From assembly GCF_902498805.1 (NCBI RefSeq), contig NZ_LR701637.1, positions 124,001 through 188,000 on the forward strand: a stretch of 64,000 nt of DNA, read 5' to 3'. This document shows positions 1 to 7,959 of the stretch, one piece after another. The stretch is from Imperialibacter sp. EC-SDR9. Lineage in GTDB: Bacteria; Bacteroidota; Bacteroidia; Cytophagales; Cyclobacteriaceae. The notes below the pieces were generated by a model. The model was not told the origin of the DNA, searched no databases, and saw only the letters and a program-made list of their open reading frames with translations. The translations under genes and the position numbers were made by a program. Positions within the stretch are counted from its first letter, which is position 1; each line of letters opens with the position of its first letter.

Positions 1-2074
1 CTGGAATCTGAATCCTGATGGAGTCAATTGTCGGCATGGCAAAAAGATTGTCCGCATATTGAAACTGAAAATCTTTTCCTTTGTATACGAAATCTCCGGC
101 ATTCACCATTCCATTAAACAGCAAGTCCCTACCCTCCAGAATTTTGACTACACCGCTGTCTGGTTCCATGTAAACCTTCAGGTCGGTAGTAATGTATACC
201 CTGTCAACGCCCCTGAGAGTGAGTTCTTTGGTGCCAAAATTAAGCGTGCCGTTAGGATACCGCTCGGTAAGAGAAGGTACGATAAGGTTATCGTAGTCTT
301 TCTTGTTCTGATTAGATAGAATGTAGTGAAAAGATTTGTCCTTCACCTTTATGAACCCCGTTTCAGCCTGGAAATTGATGAAGCCATTTTGGTAAAGGAA
401 ATTCATTGCCGCAAGCGCCTGATTGTAGTCAAGCTTATAGGCCGTTGTCATGTCGCGAAGGTAAAATTCACTTGCTCCTGAATTCCTGGCATACCGAACC
501 ACGGCCATGATAGGATGATATCCGAACAAGCCCGGGTACATTGAAAACCTCTTTTCGCTAAAGTAGTCTTGAGACTCGAAAACCGCTGGGACACGATTTC
601 GAGCATTCATAATAGAGATATCGAGGCTGTCGGTCTTCAAATCCCAGCTAATTTTGTCGGCGCTAAAGTCCATCACGAAAAACGACGAAGAGTAAGGCGT
701 GCCTTTGAATTTATTCTGGTCTCTGTATAGAGTGAGTAGGTTTTTGCCCTCATCAAAAACCAGTTTATTCTGCGGATGGAAGATCGAATCGCCATTGTGG
801 TAAATAGCGACCATTGCCTTGTCCGACGTTATCAAGGAGTCCTCGAAGGCGTACTTGACGCCCCTTGCTGTAAAAGAACGACCAAAGTCATCTCTAATAT
901 TTAGTACAGATGGTCGCTTGAGAGCGGAGGTGCCGTAAAATTTGTTCCCTATAATAGAAAAGCCCCCCGTATACGCAGCATTTGGCGCTTTGAGTTTTAA
1001 AGTGATGTCGGCATAGTAGGAAGTAAACTGGGGAAAATACAGCTCCTCTTTGTCTGTTCTCTGATAGCTCTTGAAGTCGAAAATTCCCTCTGCTTCTCCG
1101 TCAAACCAGGCAGGGAAGCTGAGAGTGACCTTCTCCGCACTTATTCTTGGTTTAGTGATTTCAAAGCTGTAATCGGTAAAGGTAACAGAGGCGGCTTCGG
1201 CACCATTTGCTTCGCCGGGCCAGCTAAATTTACCCCCGCTGCCCACAAACACTTTGTCGTGGATGACAACCGAGCCCGACGTGTTTTGGATGCCGACGGA
1301 GTCATAGGGTGTTACTAACCTGAAATTTACATTGTTGAGCTTTATCACAGGGCCGCTCACTTCCGGGAGTAGTGCTTGACTAACCACTTCGGCCACAAAA
1401 GCATCAGCCACTGGCGCAGGCTCCGCTACCGGGTCGTTGCCCCATCCTGAGTCATTGCCCCATCCGCTATTAGACGGTGTGCCCCAACCATCGTTGCTGC
1501 TGTCGGCGGTTCCCCAGCCGCTATCTGCCGGAATTTCCTCCTCGATCGGGGGCTCCTCAGCAGGCAATACATAAGCCGGTTCCGCCTCGTCCAATTCAAA
1601 GCCATAAGTGCCTCCCTCGGCATATAGTTTGAAGTATTTGGTGTAGTACAAAGCCCTTCGGGCAAAGAATTGATTGAGCATGAGCAAAAACTCGCTGTAC
1701 TCCTTGTTGCGGTAGGTGTCGACTACCTGGTTATTGATCTTGAGAAGATTTGTGAGCTCGGTGGAGCTGATATTTTCCTTTTGAATGGCGTAGGCTATGT
1801 AGGCACCGAAGAACTCGAAATATGGGTAGGTGCGCATTCTCCGATCCCGCATTTTGACGGCGATGTCGATAATGATTTTCTTCTGGTCGGCATTGATCTG
1901 ACCCGAATTCCACACGGTGACAAAGTCAGCGGCGATCTTGGCCGCACCTTCATTGTCAATCTGTCTTATGCCGTTTGATAAATCTTGCCCGAATGTGTTG
2001 GGGTCAGTCGAAAAGGTAAACTGTTGAGCCCATAGATGTGAGGACAGCAATAGCAATATTGCTAAGAATCTCAT
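1..2074 (-). CDS. Large secreted protein of unknown function, 3' end cut by the window
   Basis: The frame is open from an ATG at 2074 down to base 1, about 691 codons, with no stop, so the C-terminus lies outside the window. The N-terminus is a signal peptide (M-R-F, then a Leu/Ile-rich core and a cleavage-like WAQQ), so the protein is probably exported. Residues about 180-215 form a low-complexity acidic linker with several SGWG/DGWG units. The rest is rich in beta-type alternation and aromatic residues. I do not recognise a named domain; large proteins of this general type are common, unnamed, in Cytophagales. A TAnnTTTG-type box lies about 42 bases upstream of the start. The gene is real (long open frame, signal peptide), but the function is unknown. 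Confidence 0.8.
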   Translation of the reverse strand, partial: MRFLAILLLLSSHLWAQQFTFSTDPNTFGQDLSNGIRQIDNEGAAKIAADFVTVWNSGQINADQKKIIIDIAVKMRDRRMRTYPYFEFFGAYIAYAIQKENISSTELTNLLKINNQVVDTYRNKEYSEFLLMLNQFFARRALYYTKYFKLYAEGGTYGFELDEAEPAYVLPAEEPPIEEEIPADSGWGTADSSNDGWGTPSNSGWGNDSGWGNDPVAEPAPVADAFVAEVVSQALLPEVSGPVIKLNNVNFRLVTPYDSVGIQNTSGSVVIHDKVFVGSGGKFSWPGEANGAEAASVTFTDYSFEITKPRISAEKVTLSFPAWFDGEAEGIFDFKSYQRTDKEELYFPQFTSYYADITLKLKAPNAAYTGGFSIIGNKFYGTSALKRPSVLNIRDDFGRSFTARGVKYAFEDSLITSDKAMVAIYHNGDSIFHPQNKLVFDEGKNLLTLYRDQNKFKGTPYSSSFFVMDFSADKISWDLKTDSLDISIMNARNRVPAVFESQDYFSEKRFSMYPGLFGYHPIMAVVRYARNSGASEFYLRDMTTAYKLDYNQALAAMNFLYQNGFINFQAETGFIKVKDKSFHYILSNQNKKDYDNLIVPSLTERYPNGTLNFGTKELTLRGVDRVYITTDLKVYMEPDSGVVKILEGRDLLFNGMVNAGDFVYKGKDFQFQYADNLFAMPTIDSIRIQIP

Positions 2075-2115
2075 TTTGAGAGATAACCGTTCCCTTAAAA
2101 ACACCTGCATAACTT

Positions 2116-2123
2116 CAAAGGTA
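2116..2123 (-). promoter_or_regulatory. Candidate -7 box for the large secreted protein
   Basis: Read on the minus strand this is TACCTTTG, a full match to the Bacteroidota -7 consensus TAnnTTTG. It would start transcription near 2109, about 35 bases before the ATG at 2074. I see no good TTTG -33 element at the usual 19-21 base spacing, so the call is tentative. Confidence 0.35.
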
Positions 2124-2148
2124 ACGAAAAATGAGGGCCTGTTACTAT

Positions 2149-2988
2149 CTATTCAACCGCCTTTTTTTCGAAAGCAGTAGCCACCCACTTCTCTCGCACC
2201 CTATGGGTGGTCTTGCGAAAGCCAAGTGACGAGGCTTTTTCCTCAATTACTGGCAGGTCAGTTTCGTAGAAGCCGCTTAGGTACAGCTTGCTGCCTTCCG
2301 GAAGCACAGCGGCATAGTCCGGCATTTCTTCCAGCAACACATTTCGATTGATATTGGCGATGGCGAGGTCGTAAGAAGGGTTCTTTTTTACTTCCTTTAC
2401 AGTGCCTAGCTGGATTTTGATATTACTGCAATCGTTAATAGCGATGTTTTCCATGCCGTTTTCTATGCACCACTCATCGATGTCGCTGGCGTCGATGTGC
2501 GCTGCACCAAGTTTAGCGGCCAAAATGGCCAATATGCCGGTGCCAGTACCAAAATCAAACACTGACTTTCCCTGCAAGTCACTATCAAGCAGTAGTTCCA
2601 TCATGAGATAGGTGGTGGAATGGTGCCCCGTGCCGAACGACATTTTTGGGTTGATGACTATTTCCAACGGAAAAGATGGGTCGGGTTTATGAAAAGAAGC
2701 CCTGACCCTACAGCGGCCAGGGATTTCGATGGGGTGGTAGTTTGTTTCCCAGCTTTGGTTCCAATTTTCCTTTGGAATCTTCACTGTTTCGTAGCTGGCA
2801 ATGCCAAGGAAAGAATACTTCTGGATAATTTCTTTGACGTCAGCCTCTTTGAAGCTCCCTTCCAAAATATAGGCATTAAACCCCTCGTCAGTTTCCTCAA
2901 AGGTGTCAAAGCCAATTTCTCCCAGCTCGGCTATGAGAATGTCTGCAAGATCCCTGGAGGTCTTAATTTGCAATTCGATAAAGTCCAT
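2149..2988 (-). CDS. prmA: Ribosomal protein L11 methyltransferase
   Basis: PrmA uses S-adenosylmethionine to trimethylate amino groups of ribosomal protein L11 in the cytoplasm. The protein has 279 residues, near the usual family length. The N-terminal third is the substrate-recognition domain. The family motif MSFGTGHHST lies near residue 115, the SAM-binding loop DFGTGTG near 145, and the catalytic-domain motif ANINRN near 210. The ATG at 2988 gives the expected N-terminus. It sits in a minus-strand series downstream of tpiA and the DUF6150 gene, and the short gaps suggest co-transcription. The identification is firm. Confidence 0.95.
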   Translation of the reverse strand: MDFIELQIKTSRDLADILIAELGEIGFDTFEETDEGFNAYILEGSFKEADVKEIIQKYSFLGIASYETVKIPKENWNQSWETNYHPIEIPGRCRVRASFHKPDPSFPLEIVINPKMSFGTGHHSTTYLMMELLLDSDLQGKSVFDFGTGTGILAILAAKLGAAHIDASDIDEWCIENGMENIAINDCSNIKIQLGTVKEVKKNPSYDLAIANINRNVLLEEMPDYAAVLPEGSKLYLSGFYETDLPVIEEKASSLGFRKTTHRVREKWVATAFEKKAVE

Positions 2989-3017
2989 CGTTGACCTGGA
3001 TTAGGGTGGTTAACTGC

Positions 3018-3362
3018 CTATCTGCAGCCGACAAATGATTCGGTGTCAGTGAAATTAACAGAAAAGTGTTGCTGGCCTTTTTCTTTGACATAATATATCG
3101 TGAAGTCGGCCATGCCCCGGTTTTTGGTGAAGTACCAAATCCCCTGCCTGTCGGCGAAAACCCTGCTGCTTTCTTTGAAAATCAGCATGTCGGCAAAAGC
3201 TTCGTTTTCATCTTCAAAAACCAGGTAGTCAGCCCTTCTTCTGTCAGTTTCCACATATATGGCACCATAAACACCACAGAAATCCTGATCTGCACCAACC
3301 ATTGGTTCGTCAACAGAAGAAAGGCTTAGACCAATTAAACCGAGGAAAACGAAAATGTTCAT
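3018..3362 (-). CDS. DUF6150-like small exported protein
   Basis: This is a 114-residue protein with a short N-terminal hydrophobic segment (FVFLGLIGLSLSS) that could be a signal peptide. The body is a chain of three similar units, each built as aromatic/Val-x-(E/D), then FAD or RADY, then a hydrophobic strand. Examples are RADYLVFEDENEAFADMLIF and later MADFTIYYV. This matches my memory of the DUF6150 family, a small Bacteroidota family of unknown role. It begins directly after the tpiA stop (TAA then ATG), so it is almost certainly translated from the tpiA message. No catalytic residues are apparent. Confidence 0.7.
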   Translation of the reverse strand: MNIFVFLGLIGLSLSSVDEPMVGADQDFCGVYGAIYVETDRRRADYLVFEDENEAFADMLIFKESSRVFADRQGIWYFTKNRGMADFTIYYVKEKGQQHFSVNFTDTESFVGCR

Positions 3363-4127
3363 TTACTTCATTGCTTTTACAATGTCGACGAAGTCACGTG
3401 ACTTTAGTGAAGCGCCGCCGATCAGCCCGCCGTCCACGTCGGGCTGGGCAAAAATTTCCACTGCATTGTCCGGCTTCACACTGCCTCCGTATTGTATAGT
3501 AATCTCTTCGGCAACATTCTTGCCATATTTTCCAGCCAGGTGAGCCCTGATTTCAGCATGCATTTCCTGCGCTTGTGCAGAGGAGGCTGTTTTACCGGTT
3601 CCGATAGCCCAAACAGGCTCATAGGCAATCACTACTTTTTGAAGAGCGTCTGCTGAAAGGTGAAAAAGCGCTTCAGATACCTGCGCAGTTACCAATTTAA
3701 TATGATCGTTGGCTTCACGCACTTCCAGCTTCTCTCCGCAGCAGTAAATAGGCGTCATGCCAGCTGCAAGCACCGCATCAACCTTTTTTGCAAAAAGAGC
3801 ATCTGTTTCTCCAAAGTATTCCCTTCGCTCGCTGTGGCCTATGATGACAAACTGAGTGCCGACAGACTTGAGCATCGAAACTGACGTTTCGCCTGTGTAA
3901 GCACCTGACGCATGTTCGCTGCAGTTTTGCGCACCAAGCATTACGTTTTTACTTCCTGCCAAAAGTTTGCTGATAGAGTTTAAATGAACAAAAGGGGTAC
4001 ATAAAACCACCTGCACGTCGCTGGTCACTTCATCCTTCACCATGTTAACCACCTCGGAAGTTAGCTGATGTCCTTCTTCCAGGTTCTTATTCATTTTCCA
4101 GTTTCCTGCTACAATCTTCTTTCTCAT
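3363..4127 (-). CDS. tpiA: Triosephosphate isomerase
   Basis: It interconverts dihydroxyacetone phosphate and glyceraldehyde 3-phosphate in glycolysis and gluconeogenesis. Starting at the ATG at 4127 gives 254 residues beginning MRKKIVAGNWKMN, the classic TIM N-terminus with the substrate-binding Asn and Lys. The electrophile His is in IIGHSERR (about residue 100), the catalytic Glu in AYEPVWAIGTG (about 170), and the phosphate loops YGGSVK and GLIGGASL are near the C-terminus. The frame extends upstream to 4151, but a candidate promoter at 4149-4156 argues for the 4127 start (4136 is also possible). Confidence 0.96.
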   Translation of the reverse strand: MRKKIVAGNWKMNKNLEEGHQLTSEVVNMVKDEVTSDVQVVLCTPFVHLNSISKLLAGSKNVMLGAQNCSEHASGAYTGETSVSMLKSVGTQFVIIGHSERREYFGETDALFAKKVDAVLAAGMTPIYCCGEKLEVREANDHIKLVTAQVSEALFHLSADALQKVVIAYEPVWAIGTGKTASSAQAQEMHAEIRAHLAGKYGKNVAEEITIQYGGSVKPDNAVEIFAQPDVDGGLIGGASLKSRDFVDIVKAMK

Positions 4128-4148
4128 GATTTTCATTTTAATCGGGCC

Positions 4149-4156
4149 CAAATATA
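4149..4156 (-). promoter_or_regulatory. Candidate -7 box for tpiA
   Basis: On the minus strand the bases read TATATTTG, a full match to TAnnTTTG. Transcription would begin near 4142, leaving a 15-base leader before the tpiA ATG at 4127. No clear -33 TTTG was found. It lies back to back with the metY promoter about 120 bases away. Confidence 0.4.
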
Positions 4157-4277
4157 GCTGAATATGAATATTTAGAAGACCGCATTTGAGTTAATTGTCA
4201 GGAGAGCACAAAATAAAATGCTTCATTTTAGAGGCAATACCTCCAAAATCGGCGCTCAGGAAATTTTCTACAAAATG

Positions 4278-4309
4278 TTTGGAAACATAATTCGGCATAT
4301 CTACGTTTG
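4278..4309 (+). promoter_or_regulatory. Promoter of the metY-metX leader transcript
   Basis: TTTG at 4278-4281 and TACGTTTG at 4302-4309 are separated by 20 bases. This matches the Bacteroidota housekeeping promoter (TTTG, 19-21 bases, TAnnTTTG) at every defined position. Transcription would begin near 4315, some 20 bases before the riboswitch P1 stem and about 380 bases before the metY ATG. Confidence 0.7.
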
Positions 4310-4335
4310 TGCCTTCAAGTCAATTCTTAGCAATT

Positions 4336-4445
4336 GATTTATAAAGAAGCGTGGAGAGACAGGCTCTATGAAGCGCTAGCAACCGGCCACTCAAGGTGGT
4401 AAGGTGCTAAATCCTGATCCGTCGGTTGGCGGAGAATATAAATTG
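4336..4445 (+). promoter_or_regulatory. SAM riboswitch (SAM-I family) upstream of metY-metX
   Basis: The conserved SAM-I core is present in order: GTGGAGAGACAGGCTCTATGA, then GCAACC within CTAGCAACCGGCCAC, then GGTGCTAAATCCTGATCC. P1 can form between ATTTATA (4337-4343) and TATAAAT (4437-4443). Its position fits: it follows a strong promoter and precedes two methionine biosynthesis genes. SAM-I aptamers usually switch expression off when S-adenosylmethionine is plentiful. The aptamer ends only about 10 bases before the ATG of the cysteine-rich leader ORF, so its expression platform may act on that ORF, on a downstream terminator, or on both. Confidence 0.88.
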
Positions 4446-4453
4446 AGAGCAAA

Positions 4454-4588
4454 ATGAAAAATCAGGAATCTCTTCTAGCGACAAGCGCTATCTCATCGCA
4501 CGGCCGGTCATCGGCTCACACATTTCGTGTATTAAATTTTTCAATCAGGGCGGCTTTTGCCTGCTGTTGTTGCTGTATGTGCTGCTAG
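4454..4588 (+). CDS. Poly-cysteine leader peptide in the met leader
   Basis: This is a 44-codon ORF (ATG 4454, TAG 4586-4588) between the SAM riboswitch and metY. The first 36 residues look ordinary; the last eight are five Cys, one Met and two Cys, encoded at 4562-4585. Seven cysteine codons in eight just before a stop is not expected by chance. It recalls the polycysteine upstream ORFs known as cysteine-responsive attenuators in mycobacteria. The last two Cys codons and the stop form the 5' arm of a strong hairpin (4581-4615). I infer that ribosome stalling at low charged tRNA-Cys would change the folding of the leader. The peptide itself probably has no other role. Translation has not been shown. 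Confidence 0.65.
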   Translation: MKNQESLLATSAISSHGRSSAHTFRVLNFSIRAAFACCCCCMCC

Positions 4589-4664
4589 GCGCTTTTGCCT
4601 TTGTCGCTTAGCAGCAAACGACGGACTATTGGCCAGGGAGCCAACCCGTTACAGGCAATTTTTT
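4553..4664 (+). promoter_or_regulatory. Attenuator-like region: competing hairpins and U-tract before metY
   Basis: Three structures can be drawn. First, GCTGCTAGGCG (4581-4591) pairs with CGCTTAGCAGC (4605-4615) over 11 bp, with one G-U. Second, TTGGC (4629-4633) pairs with GCCAA (4640-4644). Third, ACAGGCAA (4651-4658), directly before six T residues (4659-4664), can pair with either copy of a 10-base direct repeat GCTTTTGCCT at 4553-4562 or 4591-4600. One copy lies just before the cysteine codons and the other inside the first hairpin loop, so the pairings exclude each other. This is the layout expected of a transcription attenuator. The mechanism is inferred, not demonstrated. Confidence 0.5.
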
Positions 4665-4666
4665 AA

Positions 4667-6004
<1,338 letters not shown>

Positions 6005-6037
6005 ATTTTAGTTAATTATATATATACAGGTTAATTG

Positions 6038-7141
6038 ATGACTTACCTCCCGGCTATACATCCAGTGGCCGGGAGGAATTTTAACCCAAAAGAAGAGGAC
6101 TTAGTGAAAATAACCGAGGAATTATACAGATCGACCCAGCCATTGAAACTTGAGTCCGGTCGGGAATTGACAGAGTACCATTTGCACTATACGACATTTG
6201 GTAAGCTAAACCCCGAAAGGAACAATGTTGTGTGGGTGTGTCATGCACTTACAGGCAATTCCAATCCTTCAGAGTGGTGGCCAGGTTTGTTTGGGCCCGG
6301 TAAAGTGTATGATCCTGAGAAGTTTTTTGTGATCTGTGCCAACATGCTGGGGAGTTGTTACGGCTCAACCAATGCACTCGACAAAAATCCCGCCACAGCC
6401 AAGCCCTACTTTCACGATTTTCCCACACCCACCAATAGAGACATAGTTGGCGCTTTTATTCAATTGAGAAAATCCCTTGGCTTTGAAAAAGTCCACACCC
6501 TGATTGGCGGCTCTATGGGGGGGCAGCAAGCACTGGAGTGGGCCATTATTGAGCCTGACGTGTTTGAAAATCTCATTGGTGTTTCCACCAACGCCCACCA
6601 TTCACCCTGGGGCATTGCTTTCAACGAGTCGCAGAGGATGGCGATTGCGAACGACGCTACCTTTAAAGAAAGCAAACCGGATGCAGGACTTGAGGGAATG
6701 AAGACCGCCAGAACAATCGCCTTACTTTCCTACAGGCACTACCTCACCTACCAAAGAACCCAGGAGGAGGATACAACGGAGAAAACAGACGACTATTTGG
6801 CGTCGAGTTATCAGCAGTACCAGGGCGAAAAGCTGAAGAAGCGGTTCAATGCGTATAGCTACTGGAGGCTGTCAAAAGCAATGGATTCGCACAATGTGGG
6901 CAGAGGAAGAGGCAGCATAGAGAAAGCTCTTTCGCAGATAAAAGCCAATTCACACTTTGTTGGCATCAGATCTGACATTTTGTTCCCCATAGATGAGCAG
7001 GTGTTTTTGGCCTCCCACGTAGACGATGCCTCGCTGGATATCATCGATTCGCTCTATGGGCATGATGGCTTTCTTATAGAATGGGAAGCCATTGGCGCTT
7101 CTATAGAGAAGTTTTATAAGAGGGTGATGGTGGCGGTGTAG
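6038..7141 (+). CDS. metX: Homoserine O-acyltransferase (acetyltransferase type)
   Basis: MetX acylates the hydroxyl of L-homoserine, usually from acetyl-CoA, giving the substrate of MetY. It is an alpha/beta-hydrolase of 367 residues. The nucleophile Ser159 is in GGSMGGQQALEW, the acid in SDILFPIDEQ (about 310), and the His in YGHDGFLIE (about 345). Early motifs HALTGN and GSCYGSTNALDKNP are also typical. ATG at 6038 is preferred to a TTG three bases earlier. The acyl donor (acetyl or succinyl) cannot be proved by eye, but the partner metY supports acetyl. The last 190 bases are overlapped on the opposite strand by the toxin-like frame. Confidence 0.93.
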   Translation: MTYLPAIHPVAGRNFNPKEEDLVKITEELYRSTQPLKLESGRELTEYHLHYTTFGKLNPERNNVVWVCHALTGNSNPSEWWPGLFGPGKVYDPEKFFVICANMLGSCYGSTNALDKNPATAKPYFHDFPTPTNRDIVGAFIQLRKSLGFEKVHTLIGGSMGGQQALEWAIIEPDVFENLIGVSTNAHHSPWGIAFNESQRMAIANDATFKESKPDAGLEGMKTARTIALLSYRHYLTYQRTQEEDTTEKTDDYLASSYQQYQGEKLKKRFNAYSYWRLSKAMDSHNVGRGRGSIEKALSQIKANSHFVGIRSDILFPIDEQVFLASHVDDASLDIIDSLYGHDGFLIEWEAIGASIEKFYKRVMVAV

Positions 7142-7597
7142 CGATGCTTCTCCTGCCTCTATCAAAAGCTGCCTGACGACGTGTGTGGAAAATCGGAATT
7201 TGTGTTCTGAAAGCTGATCCACCATCTCACGCACACTTGGAATAATCTTTTTATCTTTTGCGAGGAGGAGGACTCTTAATGATCCTATAATTTCCAGGCC
7301 CAGGTCGGTGGCAACTTTCCTTCCTTTCCGCTCGTCAAGGATTAGAATTGAACCAGGTGTTTTTAGAGCAAGCGAAATTGAACTTGCTTCTCCCAAATCG
7401 AGCGTTTCAAGAATGCTATGACTGAACGGGGGCGGCGCTGATTTGACCTTTATCCATTCAGGTACAGCATAGCCAAACTCTGAGAGAACCTGCTCAGTAA
7501 TGATCACCTCATGAAATAACTTTTGAAGGATGTCTAGCCTGTCAATTCGTTGATAAGCAATTAGACAGCTTGTGTCGGAGATAATAATCTCAGCCAT
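6950..7597 (-). CDS. DUF3368 PIN-domain toxin with an antisense C-terminal extension
   Basis: Residues 1-150 form a PIN-fold ribonuclease of the DUF3368 family. Acidic residues are at the expected places: Asp8 in ISDTSCLI, Glu40 in VLSEFG, Glu70 in LDLGEASSI, and Asp88 in ILILDER. Such proteins are usually about 150-160 residues and end near the LLIEAGE seen at 144-150. Here the frame continues another 65 residues, of which about 63 are antisense to the 3' end of metX. I infer that the native stop was lost when this element came to lie next to metX. The first 150 residues (7148-7597) are the confident part. It overlaps the upstream antitoxin by 8 bases, as VapBC-like pairs do. Confidence 0.8.
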   Translation of the reverse strand: MAEIIISDTSCLIAYQRIDRLDILQKLFHEVIITEQVLSEFGYAVPEWIKVKSAPPPFSHSILETLDLGEASSISLALKTPGSILILDERKGRKVATDLGLEIIGSLRVLLLAKDKKIIPSVREMVDQLSEHKFRFSTHVVRQLLIEAGEASLHRHHHPLIKLLYRSANGFPFYKKAIMPIERIDDIQRGIVYVGGQKHLLIYGEQNVRSDANKV

Positions 7598-7811
7598 TGG
7601 GAAACTGCCTCTTCAGGTCATCTGCTGTTTCTCCGAAAATCGACACTCCGTAGTTGCCAACGGTTTCAATAAATTCTCGTTTGGAGATGCCAACAAAGGT
7701 GGCAGCCTGGCCAGATGACAATATCCCTTTTTCGAAGAGTGATGAAGCAACGATCATTTTGACTTCTTTCTCGTCGGTTTCTTCCGGAAGATTGAGCGTA
7801 ATTGTTTTCAT
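7590..7811 (-). CDS. UPF0175 family antitoxin
   Basis: This 73-residue protein begins MKTITLNLPEE, followed by a small helical domain (SSLFEKGILSSGQAATFVGISKREFIETVGNYGVSIF). That is the UPF0175 pattern, with an HTH-like GQAA..VGISKREF core and the end pattern ETADDL. UPF0175 proteins are commonly encoded directly upstream of DUF3368 PIN proteins and are thought to neutralise them and bind their own promoter. The 8-base overlap with the PIN gene indicates translational coupling. The upstream region carries an unusual long inverted repeat. Confidence 0.85.
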   Translation of the reverse strand: MKTITLNLPEETDEKEVKMIVASSLFEKGILSSGQAATFVGISKREFIETVGNYGVSIFGETADDLKRQFPNG

Positions 7812-7840
7812 CTGTATAAAACTTAATTTTTAGCGGCCAG

Positions 7841-7947
7841 ATGGAATAGCCTCTACCATTGAGGAATGGATATTTAGTCTCGTGACCGATTTATTCATTC
7901 CGCTGGGTATGGCTTTCCTTATGGCTATTTCATGTAAGACAAATATA
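7841..7947 (-). promoter_or_regulatory. Promoter and structured leader of the toxin-antitoxin pair
   Basis: On the minus strand TATATTTG (7940-7947) fits the -7 consensus, with a start near 7933. That base is where a long inverted repeat begins: ATGGAATAGCC (7841-7851) against GGCTATTTCAT (7923-7933), 10 of 11 paired. Inside it is GGAATG (7863-7868) against CATTCC (7896-7901). The repeat could be an operator for the antitoxin, a folded mRNA leader, or a small palindromic insertion. The 148 bases between the antitoxin and the decarboxylase gene hold no other ORF that I can support. Confidence 0.4.
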
Positions 7948-7959
7948 ATGCAAAATCGA

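Noticed and set aside
1426-1540. DNA tandem repeat behind the SGWG-type units
   Set aside because: The units vary in spacing and base sequence; it is a protein low-complexity stretch rather than a clean DNA repeat.
3066-3329. Plus-strand frame over the DUF6150 gene
   Set aside because: It is antisense to a protein with clear repeated family motifs.
7812-7959. A tRNA or small ORF in the toxin-antitoxin upstream gap
   Set aside because: No cloverleaf or CCA end fits, and the short frames stop at once; only the inverted repeat is supported.
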